Below, one piece after another: positions 39,015 to 49,436 of a DNA stretch of 64,000 nucleotides. Numbering within the stretch: the first letter of the stretch is position 1; each line of letters opens with the position of its first letter. The notes below the pieces were generated by a model that saw nothing but the letters and a program-made list of their open reading frames with translations, searched no databases and had not been told where the DNA came from. This DNA comes from Erythroxylum novogranatense (taxonomy: Eukaryota; Streptophyta; Magnoliopsida; Malpighiales; Erythroxylaceae). The DNA is taken from NCBI GenBank assembly GCA_029891385.1, contig CM057224.1, positions 32,493,005 through 32,557,004 on the forward strand, read 5' to 3'. Position numbers and translations under genes: made by a program.

Positions 39015-39226
39015 CATTTTCAGCCATTTTGGTTTGATTGGTTTTTTCCCAGCAGACTTTGGTTCGTGAGGAAAAGCGGCCAGAACTTGTATCACAGGTT
39101 CGGGTTCAGATTGAACAGGCTCCCTTGGTTCACAGATAGCATCCAGTCCTTTCAAAGAGATAATTTCTTCATGAAGCAATGGACCTGACTTGATGGCTAT
39201 ATCATCTTCATCCGAACAGCAATCTA
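39015..39226 (-). CDS. Possible terminal exon of an unrecognised gene
   Basis: After a plausible acceptor (TTTCTTAG at about 39227) the minus strand is open for 70 codons to a TGA at about 39012-39015: DCCSDEDDIAIKSGPLLHEE..., rich in acid residues, then Pro/Glu-rich, ending KKPIKPKWLKM. The composition looks like real protein and unlike the flanking AT-rich DNA. No convincing upstream exon was found: the ORF at 39456-39788 is low-complexity and may be untranslated leader. I do not recognise the family. It could be a gene fragment. Confidence 0.3.
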
Positions 39227-39314
39227 AGAAACATACAGAAAGATATAAGCGAGACAAGCTGAGGGACACATAATGTAAACACAACACTAGAATCGGGAAA
39301 AATAATTTTACCAA

Positions 39315-40205
39315 GGCACCTATAATTAGAACGTATTCAAATGATTGTTCTTTGGAATGGCATAAACAAATTACAGAAAATTAGGATAAGATACTAAAAG
39401 AAAGGATTGAGGAGTTAGATGTTGGGAATCTTGAAAACTAGAATGTAGTATGAAACTATGAATTCTTAAATTCAATCCAAGAACTTTTCAATAATAGAAT
39501 GAAACTTATCGAGAGGGAAAAAAAAGAGAGAGAGCAGATGGGCAGGCAGTCCGATGATGGAGACGTCGTTGGTGCGATGGCAGGCGGTGGAGGGAAGTGA
39601 CTTGTTTGGTGGATTGAATCCAATTCGTGAGATGACAGCTGGTCATGGCTATAAGAAACGCAACGCAAGGGTTCCTTCAGCCGAAATCCAACCCCAGACC
39701 TGTCTGACCGCTTTTCTAAACTAAAACAGTACTCCCAGGTAAGGACAGGTGTCATAGCGCAATCCTCACTGATGTGGTGTCCAGTCACAACTTGCGGAGC
39801 AGTGGCGGCCGGCGACTACTGTGCTGCCTGTGTGAGGTGGGGTTGGCTGCGAGTCTGGCACGTGGGAAACAAAGAGAAGAGTGAAAACAAAATGGGAGAC
39901 TTTCAGGGATTCAAACCGTTTTTTTGTCGGTAGCGACCAGTACGGTACCAATTCCATAAAGTTTGGTTTGAATGATTTGTTCAAATGTTTTAGTTTTGTA
40001 GTCACAAAGGTAAAGGAAATCGAGGCTCCAGCATTTTGGAACTGTTATTGCATACCAATCTAATCTTTGTATTCTACCCAGTTGCCAAACAGCTTTAACA
40101 TTTCATTCCATGTGCAAACATTTTTAACCTGTGGCAGTTCTCCTTGTCAATTCCAGCAGTATAGAAGAACTTTTATCGATCATGTTATCGTTAAATTCTG
40201 CATTT
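39315..40205. other. Intergenic region beside element D, nothing certain
   Basis: Includes a moderately GC-rich, CT-rich (minus strand) stretch at 39530-39850 that could be a leader of the putative gene downstream, but no clear coding frame or element terminus. Confidence 0.35.
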
Positions 40206-40844
40206 CGAACTGTAGATTTATAAGGACTAACCTTAATGCGGAAGTCAAGCCTTGACTTCATACCATAATTCTAAGTTAAAGGGTTCCATTCGATTAGACA
40301 TTAAAGTCTATGGGATCATACAATGACAGAAAAAGGGATTTAACTGTCATTCCACAAGAGGGTCGTTATATAGCACACACAATATGAAATGTAAATCACG
40401 AATCTAGCTTTACTTAAAAACTAATCCGAGTCACTAGATTAACATACCTAATGCTAATCTTGACACTCAAGATTTGGCTTTAAGGCTTCAATGTGAAATC
40501 TAAAACTTTCACATCCGACTCATCAGAGTCTCATCTTAGACTTACTAAGGTGACTATTCAAATATAAAACTTATCATATATACTACACAAATATGAAAAT
40601 AATACAATATTACATACACTCAATATTAATATTGTGAAGTCTCATCCTACTTGCTACTCAAGCGTTAGGGCGATTGCCTGTATGATAAGGTCAATCAGAA
40701 GCCTAATGTGTAGTGACATTACAATGTACCTTATCATGTAATTGTGTACCAATGAACATTTGAGAAATAAACTTTTATTAAACACAAGCTCGTTACAATT
40801 GAAAACATGTCCATTATACAACAAGATATAACTCAATGGAAAAA

Positions 40845-43800
40845 CTAAACCCTACGCAAACCTAAACTCATCATATGAGCCTTAAACGAATCTCGGGGAA
40901 TAGGTTTCGTTAAGGGATCAGCTACCATCTTGTTAGTAGGTATATACTTTATGGCAACTTCCTTATTTTTTATGACGTCTCTTACAAAACGATAACGCCT
41001 TTTGATATGCTTAGATTTTCTATGAAACTTCGGATCTTTAGCAAACTGTATGGCTACAGTGTTGTCACATAACATTTCAACATGATCATTAACTCTAGGA
41101 GTCAGATTAAGATCCTGGAGAAAACTTCTCAACCATATTGCCTCCTGAGTGGCAAGACAACAAGCAACGTATTATGCTTCCATTGTCGATAATGCTATAC
41201 AATCTTGCTTCTTGCTGCACCAAGATATGGCTCCCCCTCCCAAGGTGAAGACATATCCTGAGGTTGACCTAGACTCATCCGGGTCACCACCCCAATCGGT
41301 ATCCGAATATCCCCTTAACCTTAAATCCCCGCCTTAATAGCAAAGGACTAGGTCTGAAGTACCACGAAGGTATTGAAAAATTCTTTTGACTGCTTGCCAA
41401 TGAGCAGGTCCTGGGTTGCTTTGGTAACGACTTACCAAACTAACCGCAAAGCAAATGTCAGGTCGTGTACACAACATAGCATACATTAAGCTTCCTATGA
41501 CACTAGCATAGGGAACGTTACTCATTTGTTCTTTTTCTTTCTCTGTTTTAGGGCATTGATCAAGACTCAAGGTAAGATCCTTTTCAACTGGAGTGTCTAC
41601 GGGTTTGGAATAATGCATTCGAAAACGTTCTAAGATTTTATTAATATATGCTTCCTGACTTAAACCAAAAAGCTTCTTGGGACGATTTCTAGTTATTTTC
41701 ACACCTAGGGCATACCTAGCTTCACCCATGTCCTTCATATCAAAAACAGAGGACAACCACTCTTTAGTGGTTTTGAGCATCTCCATATTATTTCCGGCTA
41801 GTAATATGTCATCAACATACAAAGTGAGAAACAAAATTCCACTTGTTGTTCTCTTGACATACACACAATGGTCTTCTGAAACCATGACTAAGCCAAAAGA
41901 AGTAATGGCTTCATGGAATCTGAAATACCACGATCTGGAAGACTGTTTGAGACCATATATGGATCTTTTAAGACGACACACTTTGTCTTCTTGACATTTT
42001 GATACGAAACCAATAGGTTGATTCATATAAATCTCTTCCTCGAGGTTACCATTGAGGAAAGCAGTCTTAACATCCATTTGAAACAACTCTAAGTCCAAAT
42101 GGGCAACCAGAGCCAGAAGTAAGCGAATAGAGGCAAATCTCACCATAGGAGAAAATGTCTCTTCATAGTCTATACCCTCTATTTGGGTATAGCCTTTCGC
42201 TACCAAATGGGCCTTGAACTTGTCGATTGTTCCATCCGCCTTACGTTTTATCTTGAAAACCCACTTGTTTCCAATTGAGCTTCGTTGGATCGGAAGATCA
42301 ACTAGTTCCCAAACCTGATTTCGTGTCATTGAGTCCATTTCATCCCTCATGGCATCCATCCACTCTGTGTGGTTAGGTGAATCAACAGCCTCTTGAAAAG
42401 AGGTTGTCTCTTCAATTTCCAAAGGAGTACAAAGGAATATTTCCTCTTCGATTTGAAAATATCTTCGAGGAATTCTTCCACGCTCACTTCTTCGGAGTCT
42501 AGGACCAACATTTGTCTGCCTTGATTCAGGATCTCTCCCCCTATCTCTTGGAGATGTGGGGTCTGGATCATGATGAGAACCACTCCCACTATCCCCTTGA
42601 GATGTGAGATTTGGAACATGTAGACTATCTACAGGTTCGTGGTTTAGAGATGGAAGACAGACCTCATTCTCAAATTGGTTCTCTGGGGCAGAAAAAATCT
42701 CAGTGACTTGGCGAGTAACTAAATTCTCCCCCTCACCGAGAGTATCCGGTTGTAACTCATACAAATCTAGGTCCTTTTTTATTTCACCTATGCTTGGGAA
42801 CTTATCCTCAAGAAACTCCACATTGCGGGAAACGATTTCTGTCATGCCACCATTCGGGTGCTCACCATACATAACATACCCTTTAGAATGTTTAGGGTAT
42901 CTTATAAACACCATTTTAGTGGCTCTTGGACCAAGTTTCTCATATTTATGAGTTGGGTTGTGTACATAACCAGCTGAACCTCATGGGCGCAAATGATCTA
43001 AAGAGGGCTTTCTTTCATTCCATAACTCATATGAATTGGCGGGTACACTTTTACTTGGCACACGATTAAGAATATAAGTTGTCGTGAGCAACGCATCTCT
43101 CCAAAAACTAATTGGAAGACGAGCGTGTGCCATCATTGATATAACCATGTCAAGCAATGTTCGATTCCTACGCTTCGCAACACCGTTTTTTTTTTGTGGA
43201 GTTCGAGGAATCGTTAGTTATCTTATTATATCCTTTTTCTCACAAAATTCTTTGAACATATCAGATAGATATTCTCGACCACGATCGGTCTGAAGAATTT
43301 TAACTCTTCTTTCCAACTGTGTCTCAACTTCAGTCACAAAACGTTTGAACACATTGAGTGCTTCATAACGATGAGCTAAAAGATACACATACTCATAGCG
43401 AGAATAGTCATCTATTAAAGTGAGAAAATAAATAGCCCCATGACGTGCCTTAATATTCATGGGTCCGCAATCAGAGTGAATAAGCTCTAAAGGTTTAGAC
43501 ACCCTTGAAGCCTTACCAAAAGGTTTCGCGGTTGCCTTACCAGCTAAACATGACTCACATCTCGGCAACTTAACCTTAGTGAGTCGGTCTAAAAGACCTT
43601 CTTTAGCTAGCCTACTTAACCTATCTTGGCCAATGTGACCAAGTCTTGCATGCCATTTAACAGATTCAGAATCATGATCAAAATATGAAACATAAGCAGA
43701 AGACGAATTATCATAACAATCATCCAAATCAAGAATTAGAAAATCGTTTTTCAATGTAGCATGGACAAAAATATTGCCATTATACATAATATCCAATCCA

Positions 43801-44153
43801 TAATTATTAGAACTAAAAACAAATCCTGATTTTATTAAAGTTACAAGAGACACAAGGCAACATCGCACCCCAGGTGCATAGAGAGCATCATGGAGAAGCA
43901 AAGTATGTCCTCCATGTAACTTGAGCTTATATGTCCCTATTCCTAGGACATCTTCTTCACTGCCATTTCCTAACACGACAGTTTGTGAACCCACCGGATA
44001 CCGATGAAAGTCCACATAGCCAGCTCGATCCCGAACTATGTGCTTGCTTGCTCCCGTATCTACAATCCAATTAGGAAGAGAATTAGCAACTAATGCATGA
44101 AAACAAACATATAACTCAGGAGTTATGGATAAGAAAGGTACCTTCTTAGGTTC
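40845..44153 (-). pseudogene. Element D protease-integrase-RT-RNase H
   Basis: From 44153 the frame reads PEPKKVPFLSI, then protease (IVDTGASKHIV), the integrase zinc region (WHARLGHIGQDRL, CESCLAGKATAKPF) and core (HSDCGPMNIKARHGAIYFLT, QTDRGREYLS). The frame slips around a T-run near 43190 and again before 42914. RT runs 42914-41334 (KAHLVAKGYTQIEGIDYEET, QMDVKTAFLNGNLEEEI, catalytic YVDDILLAG). Stops interrupt RNase H (one right after VLCY at 41334 and one in MEA*YVAC near 41170). It ends GLRRV at 40845. Domain content is complete, but decay makes it non-functional. Confidence 0.92.
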
Positions 44154-44158
44154 AGGAC

Positions 44159-44307
44159 TGGTTTGGGAGTGGGACCCGCACCTCATGTATTGTCCCCTTT
44201 GGTCACACCCTTCTGGGGTCGTTGCGCATACGGGGAGTCGAACTTGTGACCTCAGGGTTTTGTTAGGTTTTGTGGTCGTGGGTTCGAGCCCCACGGTGGG
44301 CGCCAAT
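44159..44307 (-). other. Extension beyond the 3' LTR of element E: PBS, tRNA-Lys half, SINE-like tail
   Basis: Reading away from the LTR on the minus strand: the spacer AT (44307-44306), the PBS TGGCGCCCACC..., and an antisense match to the 3' half of tRNA-Lys(CUU) running 36 nt (44305-44270). About 110 bp follows, with a pol III B-box-like AGTTCGACTCC (about 44232-44242) and a conserved-looking AAAGGGGACAATAC stretch. It ends CCAAACCA exactly at the TSD. On the + strand the tRNA segment reads in sense and ends with CCA, which nuclear tRNA genes lack. tRNA identity is from memory of plant tRNA-Lys(CUU). Confidence 0.75.
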
Positions 44308-44714
44308 TGATTCAACCTGGTTTTGACGAGGCTGCACGTTGCCGTTTGGATCCATGGAGTCGATTGCTTCACGTGAGAGTTTCGATGTGAGGTTCCTGCA
44401 AAACAAAGAAGGCACGTCGGGGGTTGTTCCCCGATAGGCCCCTCCGACACTCAAGTCAGTCTTTTGGTGAAGGTGAGATCGCTGTAAGCAGAGAAAACTA
44501 GGGTTATGATCATGCGTACCTCTGTTGTGACCAAGTTATACCTTATATATGGAGCAGTAATTAGGTTTAAGTCTTTACATATGCATGGGAATCTCTCACT
44601 TGTGAATGGGCTGTAGATCGTGGACTGGGCCTGGGCCTAACGTAGCCGACCCGACCATAAGCCCCCTACTCCTCGAGTCTGAGCGAAGAGAAGGGTCGAA
44701 TGAGTATGTTAGGG

Positions 44715-44809
44715 TCTTGTAGCTCGTCTGCGATCTTGCAGCTCGTTCGTGATCTTATAGCTTGTCTGCGATCTTATAGCTCGTCTGCGATCTTATAGCT
44801 CGTCCGTAA
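44715..44809. repeat. 19-bp tandem repeat, 5 copies, near the 3' LTR of E
   Basis: Unit TCTTATAGCTCGTCTGCGA with small variations, five head-to-tail copies in the 3' untranslated part of element E. Confidence 0.85.
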
Positions 44810-45427
44810 GACAGCTCGTAAGGTGGTCGATTGGTCGGGCATTAAGATGCAGCGCGCGGTCTTTCGCATCGAGATTGATCGATTGATCGGGTGTCTTGAT
44901 CGATCGACATCTATTATTGCGCGATAGCTCGTATCAAGAGAGTTCAGATGAACGTTTTTACTGAGCGTGTGAGGGTACTTTATTTAACCATTATCGACGG
45001 CGTGTGCCCTCTGACATCTTTTCAAAATCTGAAACGTATCGTCCTTGTAACCGTTGTGCAGCTGTCATGCACGCCCTTTCAACTGCTGCGTCGCTCCGGA
45101 TTTTGAATAACCCTAATTCTCCTTGGCTCGGATTCTGCCGCAAGTCCGAGGTTGCTTGGATTTCTTCCACGCGTCGCGCTTTGATTGGGACTTCCGCTCG
45201 ACCGATCTTCTATAAGTACTCAGGATTAATATACTGTGGGTTTTCTTCACGTTTGTTTCGTTCTTGCTTCCACTCTAGTTTCATTTGCTCTTTCTTGCTC
45301 TCAGTTCCCGGAAATTTCCTTCAACCATCGTCCGATTTCCCCATTTCAAATCACTAAATAGGTACGTCCTTTTTTCTCGTCTCCTCCTCTAAAGTTTTCT
45401 TTTCCGAAAGTTCTCTTCTTGGTAAGC

Positions 45428-47570
45428 ATGTCGACGGCCAGTTTTAGAAGTATGGTGGAGGGTGTTGAAGAAATATCGACGAGAGAAAGGAAGGATGGGT
45501 TGGTTGTGGAGGCGTCGCCGAGGAATGAATCGACGATGACCTTGGGGGAGTTGAATCGATCAATACTTAGAAATAATATCCCCTCGTCTTGGGGACCCAG
45601 GTTGGCCTTGGGGAACGAGCGAATCCACAACAACTTGAGTGGATATTTCGTCATTTCTAATAGTTTTTTCTCGATTGGTGGCATGAGGCTTCCATAGGCC
45701 CCGATTGTCGACAAGGTGTGCACGGCCTATCAGCTGATGTCGAGCCAAATTCCTCCGAACGACTGGAGGTTCATCAACGGTTTGGCCTTGTTGTGCCGTC
45801 AGTTCAGCTGCCCTCCTTCGATTGGCATCCTACGTCACTTTTTGAGGATGAGCTAGAGTCCGAGCTCTGGGACCGGGGTGCCTTCTCTGATGTATAGAGA
45901 TGCTAGATATCGCCCGGCGGGAACAACCTCGAAAGTCTCCTCTTGGCGGACAAAGTACTTCTTCGTGAAAGCCCCAGGATCTTCCTTCGAGTCTCGGCCG
46001 TGGAGGTATCCTTTAGCCGAGCAGTGGAATGACAAGTCGAGCGTGTCTCTCAGTAGAGAGGAGTAGGTAGTAGTTGGTCGCATAAAGGAGCTCAGCCGTT
46101 ATGACTTCGCTCGGCTCATTATGGGGTATTTCGGGGGGGCCTCAGCCGATTCTTTTCTTATTGACCCTCCGCCACAAATTAGCGGGCTAGGAGAGGAGAT
46201 CGCCCCGTCTGGTCGACCCCTCGTGTTTAAATCACTTGCTGCGTTTGTTTTTTGGGCATTGGTTTAGCTTTCTGACTTGTTGTTATTACTGTGCAGCCAT
46301 GGCAAGGATAAACAATTTTGAAGGGTCCTTCTCTCCTCCCAGAGTCGCGAAGCGGGCCAAAGGGAAGAAGCAGAGAGAGGCTGGGACTAGTGAAGGCGCC
46401 TCTCCTGCAACGGAGCCCGGTCATTCTACTGTGTTGTTGGCCCCTCTGCCCATTGAAGATCGTCCTGATGTATCGGCGTCTTTGTCGATCGTGCCAACAA
46501 GTGCGGGCCGAGCGGGTTCAGAGGAGGAGGAGGAGGAAGTGGAGCCGCCTCTTAAGAGGAAGAGATTGATCTGGCTCGGTGATCTACCGTTCGGCCCTTC
46601 TAGTCAAGGTGGGAAAGAGAAAGAGAGAAAAGGCAAGGGAAAAGGGCGAGCAGTTAACGCCAGGCAGTGGGAGTCTGTAATTAAGTTGTCCAAGACTGCC
46701 TCGATCGGAGACCTCGAAGTGTCCCGCCATATTATCGAGAGGATTACTCCCCCCGTGGATGAGCAGACCATGGACAAGAAAAGTAATCTGGAGTTGGGGT
46801 CTCAACTTCGTTCACTGCGATATCTGGTCTGGCAATGTCCTTCATGATGTTCGTAGCGTCTGGAGGCTCTGGACTCGGAAGTCCAGGACCTCCATGAGCA
46901 GATGAAGGCTATGAAGGACGAGCTTTCAGGAGTGAAGGAGGAGAGAGACCTCTTCTAGGCTTAAAACTCTTCCTTGGAGGAGGAGAAGAAATCCCGGGAG
47001 GATGCGATGGGCGTCCTGAGGGCTCAGCTGGCCACGGGAGAGAAGGAGAGGAGCCAGCTGGTTGTGGCGAATGACGAGCTGAAGAAGATGGTGGAGAAGG
47101 AACGGGAGCATAGCAAGAAATTTCGTCAGGATTGTCAAGCAGCGGTGGAGGGCAAGCACAGGACCGAGGATGTATTGAGGGAGTTGCGAGGCTCCGTCAA
47201 AAGACAAAGGGTTGAGGCAATCAAGCCGTGGAAGAAGCGGTTTCTCCGTGGGGAGTGCTTAGAATACGCTTGCAACTTAACCCTTTCGGTCTTAAAGAAG
47301 TGCTATGAGGCTCACGTTCCTGATGGGTCGGAGCGCCCTTCATTTGAGGAATATGCCGAGTTGATGCTTCCTGCTGGTCTTGGCCTTTCCTTGGAAGGAA
47401 TGAAGGAGATGGTTGAGGGGGAACAAGTGCTGATTCCGGATGAGGAGCTGGACTTGAGCTCGGAAGGGGACGAGGAAGCCTCTCCGTTGCCTTTCCCCAA
47501 TGTGGCTGCCGGCCTTTGCTCTCCTGGCTCGGACGCGGGCCCTTCCTCTCCTGCTGGAGGATCAAAGTAA
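45428..47570 (+). pseudogene. Antisense extra ORF (aORF) of element E, plant 'gypsy-type transposon' domain
   Basis: It runs opposite to gag-pol. Part 1 (ATG at 45428, MSTASFRSMVEG) continues to about 46210 in one frame broken by three TAG stops (45695, about 45854, about 46064). It has the features of the domain called Transposase_28 / putative gypsy-type transposon in plants: PPNDWRFINGLALLCRQF, SIGILRHFLRM, SSWRTKYFFVKAP. A candidate intron ends TACTGTGCAG at about 46296. Part 2 (46299-46847) is a charged, nuclear-localisation-rich segment (KRAKGKKQR, PPLKRKRL). After a frameshift, part 3 (46860-47570) is a coiled-coil (EEEKKSREDAMGVLRAQL) with an acidic tail. The function of these antisense ORFs is unknown. 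Confidence 0.75.
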
Positions 47571-47749
47571 TCCTCCTCTTTGAGCTCATCTGGTCGGGCT
47601 TGTGGCCAGAACCTTTATTCAAAGAAATGAAAGCTCGTTTTTGATTATCTTTGATGTGTTAAATATTTCTCCCTTCAAATAGTAGGTCGCAAATGAACGC
47701 GCTCGATTCCCGACGATCGAGTGAATTAGGCCGATCGATCAGAGATTTT

Positions 47750-48355
47750 GTCTTTGGATCTTGGCCGAGCATTAATCAGGGTCGATCGATGGTTCTAAGG
47801 ATCTTGTCTTGGCAACCTGGTCAATCTATTAGTCGAGGCCGAGCTATGGTCCCAAGAATCTTGTCTTGACGACCGACCGACCATAGTTAATCTGTGTCGA
47901 GGTCGAGCTGTAGTCCCAAGGATCTTGTCTTGGCGACCGACCGATCGTAGTCGATCGTGTCGAAGCCGAGCTGTGGTCCCAAGGATCTTGTCTTGGCGGC
48001 CAAATGGCCGTAGTCGATCTGTGTCGAGGCCGTTGTGGTCCCAGGATCTTGTCTTGGCAACCGATAGACCGTAGTCGATCGTGTCGAGGCCGATTACGTG
48101 GTCCCAAGGATCTTGTCTTGGCGGTGACCGACCGTAGTCGATCGTGTCGGTAGAATGTGATCCCAAAGATCTTGTCTTGGCGACCTACTGACCGTAGTCA
48201 ATCTGTGTCGAGGCCGAGCTGTGGTCCCAAGGATCTTATCTTGGCGACCGACCGACCGTAGTCGATCTGTGTCGAGGCCGAGCTGTGGTCCCAAGAATCT
48301 TATCTTGGCAATCGACCGACCGTAGTCGATTTGTGTCGAGGCCGAGCGATGGTTG
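47750..48355. repeat. Minisatellite of 62-65 bp, about 9 copies, in element E
   Basis: Each unit contains ATCTTGTCTTGGCGACCGAC and GTGTCGAGGCCGAGCTGTGG; copies of the first phrase start near 47798, 47859, 47921, 47983, 48045, 48109, 48166, 48231 and 48295. The array lies between the aORF and the pol tail. The frames it leaves open on the minus strand are repeat artefacts. Confidence 0.92.
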
Positions 48356-48542
48356 ATGAGATTTTCTACGCTTTGCCAAATATAATGAAACTTTTTCTTG
48401 CCAAGAAATCTAAAAACCCCTTTATTGACGATAATGAGGGCGTGGGCCGTTAAAAAATCTGTCTGGCAGGGACAGGAAAAAGGTACCCACAGGTTTTGTA
48501 CAAAAACGGTAATAAACAAAGATTAACTAAAATGAAACTTTT

Positions 48543-49436
48543 CTACTGGTAGAAAGCCTTCAAGTTTCGAGAATTCCAGGGCCTCGATAGTATCTTCCCG
48601 TTCGCATCGCGAAGAATGTAAGAGTCATGTCTGGCTTACTTGACAACCTGTTAAGGTCCTTCCCACGCCTGTCCGAGTTTTCCAGGGTATTTCTCAACCG
48701 CTTCGGCCTTTCGCAGGACGTACCCACCGACCTTTACGTCGCTCGACTTTACTCTTCTGTTGTAAAACTTCATTGCTTTCTGCCTGACGGCTTCCGAACG
48801 AGCGGCTGCCCTATCTCTGTCTTCACTGAGAAGCACAAGCTCGGCTCGACGGACTTCATTGTTCCGCTCCTCTTCATAGCTCGACACGTCAAGAGAGCTC
48901 GTCAGGACTACCGCCCCATCTAGTGTTTTTGTTTCTGCCAAATTGCATTCTCTAGCGATTCTTTGTTGACCTCTAACAACATCGACTCCGCGGGGCGTTG
49001 GAAACTTCATCGCTTGATAATAGGTGGAAACGATTGCTCTTAGGGCATTCTGAGTAGCCCGTCCGATTATTGCATTGTACGCCCCTTGAAACTTCACAAC
49101 TAGGAACTCAACGTCCTTCTCTATTTGGCACGGCTTTTGCCCGAACTTCACTTTTAAGTGGACCCCGGCGAATGGGTAGGCTGATGCTCCAGTTACTCCT
49201 TTGATAGGGTCGTCAATAGGCAACAGTCGATCCTCTGGTACCTCCATCTGCTTGAAGGCATCATAATATAACAGGTCGACCGAGCTTCCCGTATCAATCA
49301 TTACGTGCTTCACCTCGTTGTCGTCCATGTTCAAATTTACAATAAGCACGTCATCATGAGGACAACTTACACCGTCAAGGTCTGAATCGTTGAACGATAT
49401 TATCCCATCGTTCTGCCTGTTTCTTTTGGCTGACAA
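48543..49436 (-). pseudogene. Element E protease fused to integrase C-terminus
   Basis: The frame contains the protease motif MIDTGSSVDLLYYDAF and its downstream GRATQNALRAIVSTYY, then VRGQQRIARECN. It then jumps without a stop to the integrase tail (EEERNNEVRRAELVLLSEDR, KFYNRRVKSSDVKVGGYVLR, LGQAWEGP). The end LKAFYQ* is reached at 48543 after a frameshift near 48650. RT, RNase H and the integrase core are deleted between roughly codons for TLDGA and SYEEER. Confidence 0.85.

Noticed and set aside
44270..44305. Possible tRNA-Lys gene
   Set aside because: Only the 3' half is present, with an encoded CCA and no A box or 5' acceptor strand; position next to the LTR explains it as a primer-derived sequence.
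43218..44450. A single 410-codon ORF starting MSEGPIGEQPPTC
   Set aside because: Its N-terminal 95 residues come from the LTR and extension of element E and merely run in frame into element D protease; the TSD at 44154-44158 marks the true junction.
46227..47622. Minus-strand ORFs opposite the aORF of element E
   Set aside because: They are GC-rich shadow frames with no motifs, while the + strand shows the recognisable domain and coiled coil.
47795..48519. Overlapping ORFs of 87-141 codons on the minus strand with repeated peptide blocks
   Set aside because: They are produced by the 62-65 bp tandem array; the peptides only mirror the repeat and have no start or family support.
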